64,000 bases of DNA from Nocardiopsis quinghaiensis (GCF_008638365.1 NZ_VWVU01000035.1:1-64000), one strand, 5' to 3'. Shown: positions 38,027 through 47,731, counted from the stretch's first letter. A program made the numbers and translations. The notes: generated by a model from the sequence alone, not told the origin.

Positions 38027-38733
38027 CAGGGGTACTCCTTCGGTTCGGCTGGCCGTGCTGCCAGCGGTGCGTGTTCCGTGCCGTCCCCGTCCGTTCTCAC
38101 CGCGTTGGCGGACGCGGCGCCTCCGGGGGCGTCGAGTGTGGGGTCGTCACCGGCGTCCAGCGATTTCCACAGGTCGGAGGGTGTCTCGGCCCGGGTCGCA
38201 CGCGGTGCGGCGTCCTGATCGTACCGGGTGCCCATCCCTGGCCAGGCAGGGGCCCTTACCACGGCGAGCAGGCCTGCCGCGACCAGCAGCACGGCGCCCG
38301 CCACGGCCATGGCGGGGCCGAGGGCGGACAGCTGGGGGGCGGCGGCCACCTGCGCACTGCCGACCGCGTCGGTGGTGTTCTCGGACACGGCGGACAGGAG
38401 GGTGTCGGGACGGGTGGCGTCCCAGACCGCGCCGAGGGCGGCCGCGCCGCCGATGGCGACGAGGAGGCCGACCGCCCGGCGGGCCCAGCCGCGGGCGGCG
38501 TACAGGCCCGCGATTCCGGCCAGTCCGGCCCAGCCGATACCGCTCAGGGCGCCGGTGAGGTCGGTGCCGGTGAGTTCGACGGGCGCGGAGGCGACCGGTC
38601 CGGGCGCGTCGAGCTGGCCGGTCACCCAGTGGCGTCCGGCCGCGGCGAGCAGCAGCGCGGCCCCGGCGGCCAGGGCGAGCATGGCCAGGCCGTACTCCCG
38701 GCCCGTGCGCGCCGGGAGGGCGGAGGGGCTCAC
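38026..38733 (-). CDS. Trp-region conserved membrane protein (TIGR02234 type)
   Basis: 235 aa from the GTG at 38733, whose GTGA overlaps the hisI stop by 4 bp. Four transmembrane helices: an N-terminal one, GRHWVTGQL after it, then pairs at about 80-110 and 130-160. The pattern of early hydrophobic helix, W-V-T-G and four-helix topology matches the actinobacterial family found beside trpE/trpC. The C-terminal 70 residues are soluble and acidic. No biochemical role is known. Confidence 0.8.
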   Translation of the reverse strand: MSPSALPARTGREYGLAMLALAAGAALLLAAAGRHWVTGQLDAPGPVASAPVELTGTDLTGALSGIGWAGLAGIAGLYAARGWARRAVGLLVAIGGAAALGAVWDATRPDTLLSAVSENTTDAVGSAQVAAAPQLSALGPAMAVAGAVLLVAAGLLAVVRAPAWPGMGTRYDQDAAPRATRAETPSDLWKSLDAGDDPTLDAPGGAASANAVRTDGDGTEHAPLAARPAEPKEYP

Positions 38734-39074
38734 AGGAGTCCCCCCGCGTCGAAGCACGTACGGTCGCCGGTGTGGCAGGCGCCGCCCTCCTGGTCGACGC
38801 GGACCAGAAGGGTGTCCCCGTCACAGTCGAGTGCGACCGAGAACACACGCTGGGTGTTGCCGGAGGTGGCGCCCTTGACCCAGTACTCGCCGCGGCTCCG
38901 CGACCAGTAGGTGGCGGCGCCGGTGGTGAGGGTGCGGTGCAGCGCCTCGTCGTCCATCCAGGCGAGCATGAGGACCTCCCCGGTGTCGTGCTGCTGCACG
39001 ATGGCGGGGACGAGGCCGTCCGGGTTCCGCTTCAGGCGGGCTGCGATGTCCGGGTCGAGGCTGGTGACGCTCAT
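38730..39074 (-). CDS. hisI: Phosphoribosyl-AMP cyclohydrolase
   Basis: Third step of histidine synthesis, opening the adenine ring of PR-AMP. 114 aa, monofunctional. Blocks: [34 protein letters not shown], and the metal-binding [13 protein letters not shown] followed by [10 protein letters not shown]. It lies 5 kb from the rest of the his operon, coupled to the trp-associated membrane gene instead. The segment to 39219 is divergent with the SIS-domain gene. Confidence 0.96.
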   Translation of the reverse strand: MSVTSLDPDIAARLKRNPDGLVPAIVQQHDTGEVLMLAWMDDEALHRTLTTGAATYWSRSRGEYWVKGATSGNTQRVFSVALDCDGDTLLVRVDQEGGACHTGDRTCFDAGGLL

Positions 39075-39219
39075 GCGTTCCAGGTTATGGCCGGCCGTGG
39101 AGCGTCCCGCACCGGGTGGTGTCCGGGGGTCCGGCCGCGGTGGGGAGGGAACGCGGGACATGTCCTAGAGTTCGTGCGTCCGTACCGTCACCGCATCTTC
39201 CTCTCACCCTGGGGGTTCC

Positions 39220-40221
39220 GTGACCGCCGAGTCCCTGTCCGCCGACCTGGCGGGTAAGCCCGACGCGCTGACCTCGCTCGCCGAACGCTTCCCGCGCTGG
39301 GACCCCTACGCCGCGCTGCCCGCCCTGCTGGACGACGAGCCCGCCTCGGTGCGGTTCCTGGGCCTGGGCGCGGCGCGGCACGCGTGCACGGTGGCGGCGG
39401 CGCGCCTGCGCCGGGCCGGGATCGCGGCGACGGCGGACTTCTCCTCCTCCGTGGAGGAGCCGCCCGCGGGCGCGGAGACGCTGGTGGTGGCGGTGAGCCT
39501 GGGCGGCGGGCAACGGGAGCTGTACACGGCCCTGGACCGCTACGTGGCGCGGTCACCGGTGATCGTGCTGGCTCCGTCCGTCGACGTCGTGGTGGGACGC
39601 CAGGCGGACCTGCTGGTACCGCTGCACGCGGGCACGGAGGAGAGCGGCCTGGGCTGTCGCGCCTACCAGCACGCGCTGGCCCTGCTCCTGCTGTTGGGGC
39701 ACCGCCTGGGCGCTCCGGTCTCGGGGGGCAGTCAGAACTTCCCCGGGTTGCTGCGCCGGGCGGCCAACGCGACGGAGTCGCTGTTGGGGGGCGCCCCGGA
39801 GTGGGTGCCCCGGGCCGCCCGGATCCTGGAGTCGCCGCACGGCGTGCACCTGGTGGCCCCGGCCGAGCGGTCGGCGTCGGCCGAGCAGGGGGTGCAGGCG
39901 CTGCGCAAGGGACCGGTGCGGGTGGCGCACGCGTGCGAGACCGGGGAGTGGTCGCACACCGACCGCTACCTGGCGGCGGTGACAGACTACCGGGCGCTGC
40001 TGTTCGCGGGGTCGGCCTACGACGAGCGGTTCTCCGAGCACCTGCGGCACCTGCGGGGTTCGTTCGTCGCGGTGGGCCCCACCCCCGGCCGCGAGCGCGT
40101 GCCGGGGGCGGAGCTGACGGTGCGCTATCCGGGCGACTTCGATCCGGACGTGAGCCTGCTGGTGGAACCGCTGGTGGCGGAGCTGCTGGCGGCGCACTGG
40201 TGGGCCGCCTCGGACCGGTGA
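39220..40221 (+). CDS. SIS-domain (sugar isomerase-like) protein
   Basis: 333 aa from the GTG at 39220. The N-terminal half has the SIS fold: SVRFLGLGAARHACTVAAARL, then ETLVVAVSLGGGQRELYTALDRY, comparable to the sugar-phosphate-binding SIS lobes of GlmS. VIVLAPSVDVVVGRQADLLVPLHAGTEE resembles the second phosphate loop. No glutaminase domain is present, so it is a stand-alone isomerase-like or binding protein. In Streptomyces a similar gene lies between hisF and hisI. Substrate unknown. Confidence 0.8.
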   Translation: MTAESLSADLAGKPDALTSLAERFPRWDPYAALPALLDDEPASVRFLGLGAARHACTVAAARLRRAGIAATADFSSSVEEPPAGAETLVVAVSLGGGQRELYTALDRYVARSPVIVLAPSVDVVVGRQADLLVPLHAGTEESGLGCRAYQHALALLLLLGHRLGAPVSGGSQNFPGLLRRAANATESLLGGAPEWVPRAARILESPHGVHLVAPAERSASAEQGVQALRKGPVRVAHACETGEWSHTDRYLAAVTDYRALLFAGSAYDERFSEHLRHLRGSFVAVGPTPGRERVPGAELTVRYPGDFDPDVSLLVEPLVAELLAAHWWAASDR

Positions 40222-40234
40222 CGCTCCCCCGGCC

Positions 40235-42091
40235 TCAGGCCGAGGAGCTCACCCAGGAGGCGTACAGGTCGGCGTACACACCCGGCTGGGCGACCAGCTC
40301 GGTGTGGGGGCCGCTCTGCACGATGCGCCCGGCGTCGAAGACGAGCACCCGGTCGGCGGACTCGGCGGTGGACAGGCGGTGCGCGATGGTCACGGAGGTG
40401 CGCCCCTGTGTGAGCCGTTCCAGGGCGCGCTGGATACGCACCTCGGTGTGCGGGTCCACGGCGGAGGTGGCCTCGTCCAGGACCAGCAGGTCCGGGTCGG
40501 CGATGTACGCGCGTACCAGGGCCACCAGCTGCCGCTCCCCCGCCGACATGGACTCGCCGCGCTGGCCCACCGGGGTGTCCAGCCCGTGTGCGAGGCCGTC
40601 GAGCCAGTCCGCCAGCCCCAGTTCGGTGAGGGCCGTCTCCAGTTCGGCGTCGGTGCTCTCGGGGCGGGCGAAGCGGATGTTGTCGCCCAGGGAGCTGTCG
40701 AAGAGGAAGCCCTCCTGCGGGACCATGACCACCCGGCTGCGCAGGGAGGAGAAGGTCACCTCGCGCAGGTCGACGCCGTCGAGCCGGACGGTGCCCTCGG
40801 CGGGGTCCATCAGGCGGGTGAGCAGCTTGACGAAGGTGGTCTTGCCCGAACCGGTCTCCCCCACCACGGCCATCCGGGTACCGGGGGTGATCTCGACGCT
40901 GACGTCGTCCAGGACGACGGGGCCCTCGGGGTAGGAGTAGGTGACCTCCTCGAAGGAGACCTGGACGGGTCCGCGCGGCAGTTCCCGGCCCGCCTCGCCG
41001 GGGTCGGCGATGTCGGGGACGGTGTCGAGCACGCCCAGGACACGGCGCCAGCCCGCGATGGCGTTCTGCGCCTCGTTGAAGATCTCGGTGGCCATCATCA
41101 TCGGCTGGATGAACAGGGTCATCAGGAACAGGAAGGCGATGAGCTGCCCGGCGGTCAGGTCGCCGCCCAGGCCGAGCCAGACGCCGACGAGGACCACGGC
41201 GGTGTTACCGACGGCCGCGATCATCTCGGCGAAGGGTGAGACCGCCACGGACAGCCGCTGGGCGCGGATCTGGGAGCGCCGGGTGGTCAGGACGGTGGCG
41301 TCGATGCGCTCGGCGGTGCGCCGCTCGATGCCGTGTGCGCGGATGACGGCGGCGCCCGTGACGGTCTCGCCGATGACGCCGAGCATGTCGCCGGTGTTCT
41401 CGCGGACCTTGAGGTAGGCCTTGGACAGCAGCTTCTGGAGCCAGCGCACACCGAACAGCAGGGGCAGGAAGCAGATCCACACCACGAGGGTGAGCTGCCA
41501 GGAGTAGACCGCCATCAGGGTGGTGGCGACCAGGAGTTGGCCGCTGCTGACCAGCAGGAGCATGCCGCCCCACTGCATGAAGGTGCTGATCTGGTCGACG
41601 TCGCTGGTGACCCGGGAGACCAGGGCGCCCTTGCGTTCGCTGTTCTGGGTGAGCACGGACAGGTCGTGCACGTGCCGGAACGCCTTGCGGCGCAGCGTGG
41701 CCAGGCCGGACTCGGCGGCCCGGTACAGGCGCACGTTCATCAGGTAGGAGCAGACCATGGTGACCACGAGCAGGGCGGCGCAGACGGTCACCATGCGGGT
41801 GACGAAGCCCATGTCGGGGCCGTCGGCCCCGGAGAGGCCGTTGTCGATGATCTGCTGGACGGCGACGGGCACGATGACCTTGCCCGCGGTGGCCACGACC
41901 GCGAAGGCCAGTGTGAGCCACAGCCCCCGCGCGAACTCCGGGGAGAGCCTGATGCCGCGCTTGAGCGTGTCCATCGCGCTGTCGGAGGAGCGGTGCAGGA
42001 ACAGGACCGGGTCGGCGGCGCCGTCCTCCTGCGCCTGCCGCGCACCGGGGTCGGTCTGCTGCTCGGCGCGGGTCTGGGCGGGTGCGCTCAT
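40235..42091 (-). CDS. ABC exporter half-transporter, consensus ATPase
   Basis: 618 aa: six-helix exporter domain (about 50-350) fused to an ATPase. Walker A VVGETGSGKTTFVKLL and Walker B/D-loop LLVLDEATSAVD keep the catalytic Glu, and the switch His is present in TIAHRLSTAESADR. The signature motif is degenerate (MSAGERQ in place of LSGGQ). It overlaps the upstream half-transporter by 4 bp. The pair fits a heterodimeric exporter like TM287/288 or BmrCD; substrate unknown (drug, lipid or peptide). Confidence 0.93.
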   Translation of the reverse strand: MSAPAQTRAEQQTDPGARQAQEDGAADPVLFLHRSSDSAMDTLKRGIRLSPEFARGLWLTLAFAVVATAGKVIVPVAVQQIIDNGLSGADGPDMGFVTRMVTVCAALLVVTMVCSYLMNVRLYRAAESGLATLRRKAFRHVHDLSVLTQNSERKGALVSRVTSDVDQISTFMQWGGMLLLVSSGQLLVATTLMAVYSWQLTLVVWICFLPLLFGVRWLQKLLSKAYLKVRENTGDMLGVIGETVTGAAVIRAHGIERRTAERIDATVLTTRRSQIRAQRLSVAVSPFAEMIAAVGNTAVVLVGVWLGLGGDLTAGQLIAFLFLMTLFIQPMMMATEIFNEAQNAIAGWRRVLGVLDTVPDIADPGEAGRELPRGPVQVSFEEVTYSYPEGPVVLDDVSVEITPGTRMAVVGETGSGKTTFVKLLTRLMDPAEGTVRLDGVDLREVTFSSLRSRVVMVPQEGFLFDSSLGDNIRFARPESTDAELETALTELGLADWLDGLAHGLDTPVGQRGESMSAGERQLVALVRAYIADPDLLVLDEATSAVDPHTEVRIQRALERLTQGRTSVTIAHRLSTAESADRVLVFDAGRIVQSGPHTELVAQPGVYADLYASWVSSSA

Positions 42092-44103
42092 CGGCTGGTC
42101 TCCTCGGGGGCGTCGTCGCTGCGTCGGGCGGTTTCGAGCGGCCCGGGCTCCTCGGGGAGGGGCGCGTCCTCCCCGGTCTCGGCGGAGGCGCGCTCGTAGG
42201 CGGTGACGAGCCTGGTGTAGCCGGGCGAGGTGGTGAGCAGCTCCTCGTGGGTGCCGCGGGCCAGGATGCGCCCCCGTTCCATGTAGACGACCTCGTCGGC
42301 GAGTTCGATGGTGGCGCGCCGGTAGGCGACCACGACCACGGTGGCGGCGTCGTCGCGTTCGCGCAGGCCCGCGAGGATCCGCGCCTCGATCTGCGGGTCG
42401 ACGGCGGAGGTGGCGTCGTCCATGATGAGCAGCCGGGGGCGGCGCACGACGGCGCGTGCCAGGGCCAGGCGCTGGCGCTGGCCGCCGGACAGGGTGGTGC
42501 CCTTCTCTCCGAGCCGGGCGTCGAGCCCGCCGTCCAGCTCGCTGACGAAGCCGTCGGCGCGGGCCAGGCGCAGGGCGGCCCAGACCTGCTCGTCGTCGGT
42601 GTCGGCGCCCAGGGCGATGTTGTCGCGGACGCTGTCCTCGAACACGAAGGTGCCCTGGGGCACCAGGGCGGTGTGCCGGGGGATCTGGTCGCGTTCCAGG
42701 TCGCGCACGTCGACTCCGTCGAGGGTGACGGTGCCCGAGTCGGCGTCGACCAGGCGCATGAGCACGGTGGTGAGTGTGGACTTGCCCGCTCCGGTGGGAC
42801 CGACCAGGGCGACGGTGCGACCGGGGGCGATGTCCAGGTCCACGCCGTTGAGGACGGTCGCGCGGGCGGTGGTGGGGCCGTCGTCCATCAGGTCGTGTTC
42901 GGCGCCGGCGCCTTCGTAGGAGTCGGCGTAGGAGAAGGTGACACCGTGGGCGCGCAGGGCGACACCGGTCGGTGTGTCCTCCAGGGTCCGGGTGCCGTAC
43001 TCCATGGCGCCGCCCGACCTCAGGACGGACTGGACGCGGTCCCAGCCCACGACGCTGCGGGGCAGGTCGCCGAGGATCCATCCGAAGGAGCGGATGGGCA
43101 GGGCCAGCAGGGTGAACAGGTAGGCGATCTGGACGAGGTCGCCGGGGTCGATGGCGCCGGTGGACATCCGCCACATGCCCAGGAGCAGGACGGCGAGCAC
43201 CCCGAAGTTGGGCAGCGACTCCATCACGGGGTCGAACATCGAGCGCATCCGGCCGACCTGGACGAGCGCGTCGCGCAGGCGGTGGGCGGCGTGGGTGAAG
43301 CGTTCGGTCTCGGTGTCCTCGCGGCCGAGGGTCTTGACGACCAGTGCGCCGTCGAAGGACTCGTGGGCGACGCCGCTGACCTCGGCGCGCAGGGCCTGGG
43401 CGCGGGAGGCCATGGGCGAGACGCGGCGCTGGAAGATGACGTTGGCGACGGCCAGGACGGGGAAGACGACGAAGGCGACCAGGGCGAGCACCGGGTCGGT
43501 GGTGATCATGGCGATGGCGGCGATGACCAGCATGAAGACGCTGCCGACCGCCATGGGCAGCGGTGCGAGCGGTTGCCAGGCGGCCTCGACGTCGGCGTTG
43601 GCGTTGGACAGCAGCTGTCCGGTGGGGTGGCGGTGGTGCCAGGACAGGGGAAGGCCGAGGTACTTGCGGGCGACGGCGCGGCGGTAGCGGGCCTGCATGC
43701 GGAACTGCATGAGCGCGGCGAGCATGCGGCGCATGGCGATGCCGGTGGCCTTGCCGAGTCCGACCGCCAGGAGCAGCGCCGCGGCGGTGGTGAGGGCCGC
43801 CGCGGTGGTGGTGCCCTCTTGGAAGGCGGGGAGGATGGTGTTGTCGGTGAGGTAGCCGAGCACGGAGGCGGAGCCGACGTTGACGGCGGCGTGGATCATG
43901 GCGCCGATGACGGCGACGAGGAAGATCCACGGCTCGGTGCGGGCGGCGGTCCCCAGTACGCGCATTCCCCGGCTGAAGACACCGGTGTGCGCGGCCGTTC
44001 CGGACTGTTTCCGGGGGACGGCGTCCCCGCCGCCCTCTTCGGCCCCGGGCGGGGCCGAACCTCCTTCCGTCTCCGGGTCCCTGGTACTCGTGCCCTGCGC
44101 CAT
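42088..44103 (-). CDS. ABC exporter half-transporter, degenerate ATPase
   Basis: 671 aa: about 40 variable N-terminal residues, six helices (about 55-350), then the ATPase domain. Walker A LVGPTGAGKSTLTTVL and signature TTLSGGQRQRLAL are canonical, but the catalytic Glu is replaced by Asp (LIMDDATSAVD) and the switch His by Tyr (VVVAYRRATIELAD). This is the expected degenerate partner of a heterodimer: its LSGGQ completes the active site of the other subunit. An insertion (DSYEGAGAEHDLMDDGPTTA) lies between the first ATPase strands. Confidence 0.93.
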   Translation of the reverse strand: MAQGTSTRDPETEGGSAPPGAEEGGGDAVPRKQSGTAAHTGVFSRGMRVLGTAARTEPWIFLVAVIGAMIHAAVNVGSASVLGYLTDNTILPAFQEGTTTAAALTTAAALLLAVGLGKATGIAMRRMLAALMQFRMQARYRRAVARKYLGLPLSWHHRHPTGQLLSNANADVEAAWQPLAPLPMAVGSVFMLVIAAIAMITTDPVLALVAFVVFPVLAVANVIFQRRVSPMASRAQALRAEVSGVAHESFDGALVVKTLGREDTETERFTHAAHRLRDALVQVGRMRSMFDPVMESLPNFGVLAVLLLGMWRMSTGAIDPGDLVQIAYLFTLLALPIRSFGWILGDLPRSVVGWDRVQSVLRSGGAMEYGTRTLEDTPTGVALRAHGVTFSYADSYEGAGAEHDLMDDGPTTARATVLNGVDLDIAPGRTVALVGPTGAGKSTLTTVLMRLVDADSGTVTLDGVDVRDLERDQIPRHTALVPQGTFVFEDSVRDNIALGADTDDEQVWAALRLARADGFVSELDGGLDARLGEKGTTLSGGQRQRLALARAVVRRPRLLIMDDATSAVDPQIEARILAGLRERDDAATVVVVAYRRATIELADEVVYMERGRILARGTHEELLTTSPGYTRLVTAYERASAETGEDAPLPEEPGPLETARRSDDAPEETSR

Positions 44104-44161
44104 GCGCTCCCCGTTCTCTTCCCTGGCCGGGGCAGGCCCGGCACAGCCCGACAGGCACGCG

Positions 44162-44189
44162 ACGGCCCTCGGGCATGCCGAAGGGCCGT
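44162..44189 (-). terminator. Probable terminator between hisF and the ABC exporter
   Basis: 8-bp outer arms ACGGCCCT / AGGGCCGT with an inner GGCA/TGCC stem, 120 nt past the hisF stop and 59 nt upstream of the exporter gene. Confidence 0.5.
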
Positions 44190-44309
44190 GGAGTGCGCGT
44201 GTCGTGCCAACCTATCCAGCGGTACCGACAGGTTCCACCAGATTGTTTCAGCGTCGGGTGCGACAGCGCTATTCCGTCCAGTCCCGGGGCGTGGCAGGGC
44301 CGGTTCCGG

Positions 44310-45083
44310 TCAGCGGACGGGGTGGCCCGCCTCACGCAGGCTCTTCTTGACGTCGGCGATGGTGAACTCTCCGAAGTGGAAGACCGTCGCGGCCAGTACC
44401 GCGTCCGCGCCCGCCTCCACCGCCGGGGCGAAGTGCTCCACGGCTCCCGCGCCGCCGGAGGCGATCAGCGGCAGCTCCACACGGGCGCGTACCGCCCGGA
44501 TCAGCTCCAGGTCGAAGCCCGCCTTGGTGCCGTCGGCGTCCATCGAGTTGAGCAGGATCTCCCCCGCGCCCAGCTCGGCGGCGCGCTCACACCACTCCAG
44601 GGCGTCGATGCCGGCGCTCCGGCGCCCGCCGTGGGTGGTGACCTCGAACCCGCTCGGGGTCGGCCGGCCGCCCTCGCGCACCCTGCGCACGTCGGCGGAG
44701 AGCACCAGCACCTGGCGGCCGAAGCGCTCGGCGATCTCCCCGATGAGCTCGGGGCGGGTGATCGCGGCGGTGTTCACGCCCACCTTGTCCGCGCCCGCGC
44801 GCAGCAGCCTGTTCACGTCATCGGTGGTGCGCACGCCGCCGCCCACGGTCAGCGGGATGAACACCTGGTCGGCGGTGCGCCGCACCACGTCGTAGGTGGT
44901 CTCCCGGTCACCGCTGGAGGCGGTGACGTCCAGGAAGGTGAGCTCGTCGGCGCCGTCGGCGTCGTAGGTGCCCGCCAGCTCCACCGGGTCGCCCGCGTCG
45001 CGCAGGTTCTCGAAGTTGACGCCCTTGACCACCCGTCCGGCGTCCACGTCCAGGCAGGGGATGACGCGTACCGCCACGCTCAC
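44310..45083 (-). CDS. hisF: Imidazole glycerol phosphate synthase cyclase subunit
   Basis: Uses ammonia delivered by HisH to close the imidazole ring, giving IGP and AICAR. 257 aa, TIM barrel. Motifs: [18 protein letters not shown] with the first catalytic Asp, [22 protein letters not shown] with the second Asp, and [13 protein letters not shown]. The GTG at 45083 overlaps the priA stop by 4 bp (GTGA). Last gene of the his operon here. Confidence 0.97.
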   Translation of the reverse strand: MSVAVRVIPCLDVDAGRVVKGVNFENLRDAGDPVELAGTYDADGADELTFLDVTASSGDRETTYDVVRRTADQVFIPLTVGGGVRTTDDVNRLLRAGADKVGVNTAAITRPELIGEIAERFGRQVLVLSADVRRVREGGRPTPSGFEVTTHGGRRSAGIDALEWCERAAELGAGEILLNSMDADGTKAGFDLELIRAVRARVELPLIASGGAGAVEHFAPAVEAGADAVLAATVFHFGEFTIADVKKSLREAGHPVR

Positions 45084-45841
45084 TGGTCCGCCCCCTTCGC
45101 CTCGCGCACCGCGGCCAGGGCGTCCTGCAGGGTGAAGGCTCCCTCGTACAGGGCGGTGCCCATGATGGCGCCCTCCACTCCCAGCGGCACCAGCGTGGCG
45201 ATCGCCCGCAGGTCGTCCAGGCTGGACACGCCGCCGCTGGCCACCACCGGCCTGTCGGTGCGCTCGCACACGGTGCGCAGCAGGTCCAGGTTGGGGCCCT
45301 TGAGGGTGCCGTCCTTGTTGACGTCGGTGACGACGTAGCGGGCGCAGCCCTCCGACTCCAGGCGCTCCAGGGTCTGGAGGAGGTCTCCGCCCTCGCGGGT
45401 CCAGCCGCGCGCGGCCAGGGTCGTGCCGCGCACGTCCAGGCCGATCGCGATCCGGTCGCCGTGCTCGGCGATGACCTTGGCGCACCACTCGGGGTTCTCC
45501 AGGGCGGCGGTGCCGATGTTGACCCGCCTGCACCCGGTGGACAGGGCGGCGGCCAGCGACTCGTCGTCGCGGATGCCGCCGGACATCTCCACCTTCACGT
45601 CGAGGCGTCCGACGATGTCGCGCAGCAGGTCGCGGTTGTGGCCTCGGCCGAACGCGGCGTCCAGGTCCACCAGGTGGATCCATTCGGCGCCGGCGTCCTG
45701 CCAGGCCGTGGCCGCCTCGAAGGGGTCGCCGTACTGCCCGCCCGAGCCGGCCCTTCCCTGGACGAGCTGGACGGCCTGGCCTCCGGCCACGTCCACGGCG
45801 GGCAGCAGTTCGAGTACGGGGGTGGTGGTCTCGCCGGTCAT
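45080..45841 (-). CDS. priA: Phosphoribosyl isomerase A (HisA/TrpF bifunctional)
   Basis: 253 aa. In actinobacteria this TIM-barrel enzyme isomerises both ProFAR (histidine) and PRA (tryptophan), replacing HisA and TrpF. Seen: [18 protein letters not shown] with the N-terminal catalytic Asp, [32 protein letters not shown] and [16 protein letters not shown] with the second Asp. No trpF was found in the trp cluster, which agrees with dual use. The start ATG at 45841 has no good ribosome site; a GAGGAG 19 nt upstream belongs to the inserted segment. Confidence 0.95.
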   Translation of the reverse strand: MTGETTTPVLELLPAVDVAGGQAVQLVQGRAGSGGQYGDPFEAATAWQDAGAEWIHLVDLDAAFGRGHNRDLLRDIVGRLDVKVEMSGGIRDDESLAAALSTGCRRVNIGTAALENPEWCAKVIAEHGDRIAIGLDVRGTTLAARGWTREGGDLLQTLERLESEGCARYVVTDVNKDGTLKGPNLDLLRTVCERTDRPVVASGGVSSLDDLRAIATLVPLGVEGAIMGTALYEGAFTLQDALAAVREAKGADQ

Positions 45842-45845
45842 CTGA

Positions 45846-46190
45846 TGTGTGGGGCGGATACTCCTCGCCTTCAGGCGGGAGAGGAAGCCCCTACCTCCTT
45901 CTGTGTGCTGTAGCCGTAACCGTCCGCCCGCTGGAGCGGACGCGGGTTCTTCCATGGGGCCTTGACCGGGCCGCGCGGGGTTTGGAGCGTGTGGCCGCCG
46001 CGCACCGCCACCCGGACCGCTGAGGGAGCACGGCCTGGCAGGTCTTCGGTCCTGTGCGGGGCGTGGCCAACGAGTCACCTCTCCGGGTGTCGGCTGGTGC
46101 TGGTGACGGCAGGCCCTCGGCCACGGTGGGCGAAAGCCCCGCATCCAGGCGGGAGAACCCGTTACGGATCCCTCTCGTGTTCGGTCGGGA
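45846..46190 (-). mobile_element. IS200/IS605-like end or non-autonomous remnant
   Basis: 387 bp with no recognisable gene separate hisH from priA, which are normally adjacent. On the minus strand the right part has a hairpin with arms CTCGCC-type / GGCGAGGAG (about 45858-45878), preceded by GGGGCTTCCTCTCCCGCC. This closely recalls the stem at the right end of actinobacterial IS605/TnpB elements, where it forms the 3' end of the omega RNA. A second similar block, TTCTCCCGCCTGGATGCGGG, lies about 270 bp away (around 46145-46165). No tnpA or tnpB reading frame survives. Confidence 0.45.
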
Positions 46191-46228
46191 GAACGTCGAT
46201 CGGAAACCCGGCGGACGGGCCGGCGCCC

Positions 46229-46888
46229 CTAGAGGGTGTCGACCCAGTTGGCCAGGACGCGGGCGCCCGCGTCGCCGGACTTCTCCGGGTGGAACTGGGT
46301 GGCCCACAGCGGCCCGTTCTCGACGGCGGCCACGAACGGCTCGCCGTGCTCGGCCCAGGTCACCTTCGGCGCGGGGACGCGCTCGTTGACGGCGGCGAAC
46401 TCCCACTCGCGTACGGCGTAGGAGTGCACGAAGTAGAAGCGCTCCCGCGGGCCGGTCCCGGCGAAGAGCCGGGTGTCCTCGGGCGGACGGACGGTGTTCC
46501 AGCCCATGTGCGGCACGATGGGCGCGCGCAGGCGGTCCACGGTGCCGGGCCACTCGCCGCAGCCCTCGGTCACCTCGGTTCCGGCCTCGGCGCCCGGGTC
46601 GGCGCTCTCCACCCCCCTGTCGAAGAGCACCTGCATGCCCACGCAGATGCCCAGGACCGGGCGGCCTCCGGCCACGCGCTTGCCGATGATCCGGTCGCCG
46701 CCCGCGGCTCTGAGGCTGGCCATGCAGGCGCTGAAGGCGCCCACTCCCGGGACGAGGAGGCCGTCGGCGTCCAGGGCGGCGTGTGGGTCGGAGGTGACGG
46801 TGACGTCGGCGCCGGTGCGCTCCATGGCGCGCTGTGCCGAGCGCAGGTTGCCGGAGCCGTAGTCGAAGACGACCACACGTGACGGCAT
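46229..46888 (-). CDS. hisH: Imidazole glycerol phosphate synthase glutaminase subunit
   Basis: Class I glutamine amidotransferase that supplies ammonia to HisF. 219 aa. The nucleophile Cys is in [14 protein letters not shown], and the His-Glu pair in [27 protein letters not shown] is the conserved N-terminus. AGGAAGGG lies 7 nt before the ATG. It follows the 53-aa membrane ORF by 16 nt. Confidence 0.97.
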   Translation of the reverse strand: MPSRVVVFDYGSGNLRSAQRAMERTGADVTVTSDPHAALDADGLLVPGVGAFSACMASLRAAGGDRIIGKRVAGGRPVLGICVGMQVLFDRGVESADPGAEAGTEVTEGCGEWPGTVDRLRAPIVPHMGWNTVRPPEDTRLFAGTGPRERFYFVHSYAVREWEFAAVNERVPAPKVTWAEHGEPFVAAVENGPLWATQFHPEKSGDAGARVLANWVDTL

Positions 46889-46904
46889 GAAGCTGCCCTT
46901 CCTC

Positions 46905-47066
46905 TTAGAAGTAGCCCAGTCGGAGCACACCGGAGGCCACCGCGAGCACCGCGCACGCGCCCAGGGCGACGGCGACGGTCCGGTTGGCCCTCCACACCGT
47001 GTAGGTGCCTCCGGCGAGGAAGCCTCCCAGCACGATGAGGAGTATGCCCCACAGGTCGGTGTCCAT
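46905..47066 (-). CDS. 53-aa membrane protein inside the his operon
   Basis: Short ORF starting at the ATG at 47066, directly abutting the hisB stop (TAGATG), and ending 16 nt before hisH. The product has two hydrophobic helices ([20 protein letters not shown] and [18 protein letters not shown]) joined by a basic turn WRANRT. Tight packing between two his genes and protein-like composition argue that it is real. No family is recognised; similar small membrane ORFs are annotated as hypothetical in related his operons. Confidence 0.75.
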   Translation of the reverse strand: MDTDLWGILLIVLGGFLAGGTYTVWRANRTVAVALGACAVLAVASGVLRLGYF

Positions 47067-47660
47067 CTACAGCGCACCCTTGGTCGAGGGGATTCCGCTG
47101 ACGCGGGGGTCGTTCTCGGTGGCGGCGCGCAGGGCGCGGGCCAGTGCCTTGAACTGGCACTCGACGACGTGGTGGGCGTTGCGGCCGTAGGGCACGTGGA
47201 CGTGCAGGGCCACGTGGGCCTGGGCCACGAACGACTCCAGGATGTGGCGGGTCATGGTGGTGTCGTAGTCGCGGCCGATCACCGGGGCCATGCCCTCGGG
47301 CTCGCTGTGCACCAGGTAGGGGCGGCCGGAGACGTCGACGGTCACCTCGGCCAGGGCCTCGTCCAGGGGCACCTTGACGTCGGCGAAGCGGCGGATACCG
47401 CGCTTGTCGCCCAGGGCCTCGCGGAAGGCCGCGCCCAGGGCCAGGGCGGTGTCCTCCATGGTGTGGTGGGAGTCGATGTGCAGGTCGCCCTCGGTGCGCA
47501 CGGTCAGGTCGAACAGGCCGTGCTTGGAGAGCTGGTCGAGCATGTGGTCGAAGAAGCCGACGCCGGTGGAGACGTCGGCGACGCCGGTGCCGTCCAGGTC
47601 GATCTCGACCAGGACCTTGGTTTCCTTGGTGGCACGCTCGACGCGTCCGGTGCGGCTCAT
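47067..47660 (-). CDS. hisB: Imidazoleglycerol-phosphate dehydratase
   Basis: Manganese enzyme removing water from IGP. 197 aa, monofunctional form. The metal-binding histidine motifs are [27 protein letters not shown], and the later [18 protein letters not shown] and [11 protein letters not shown]. No fused phosphatase domain, as usual in actinobacteria. It lies 71 nt from hisC. Confidence 0.97.
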   Translation of the reverse strand: MSRTGRVERATKETKVLVEIDLDGTGVADVSTGVGFFDHMLDQLSKHGLFDLTVRTEGDLHIDSHHTMEDTALALGAAFREALGDKRGIRRFADVKVPLDEALAEVTVDVSGRPYLVHSEPEGMAPVIGRDYDTTMTRHILESFVAQAHVALHVHVPYGRNAHHVVECQFKALARALRAATENDPRVSGIPSTKGAL

Positions 47661-47731
47661 GGTGACGTCACTCTCTCGGTGGTGTGGTTGTCGCGGGGCG
47701 GGTGCGCGTCGGTCCGGTGGCGGTCCGCGGC

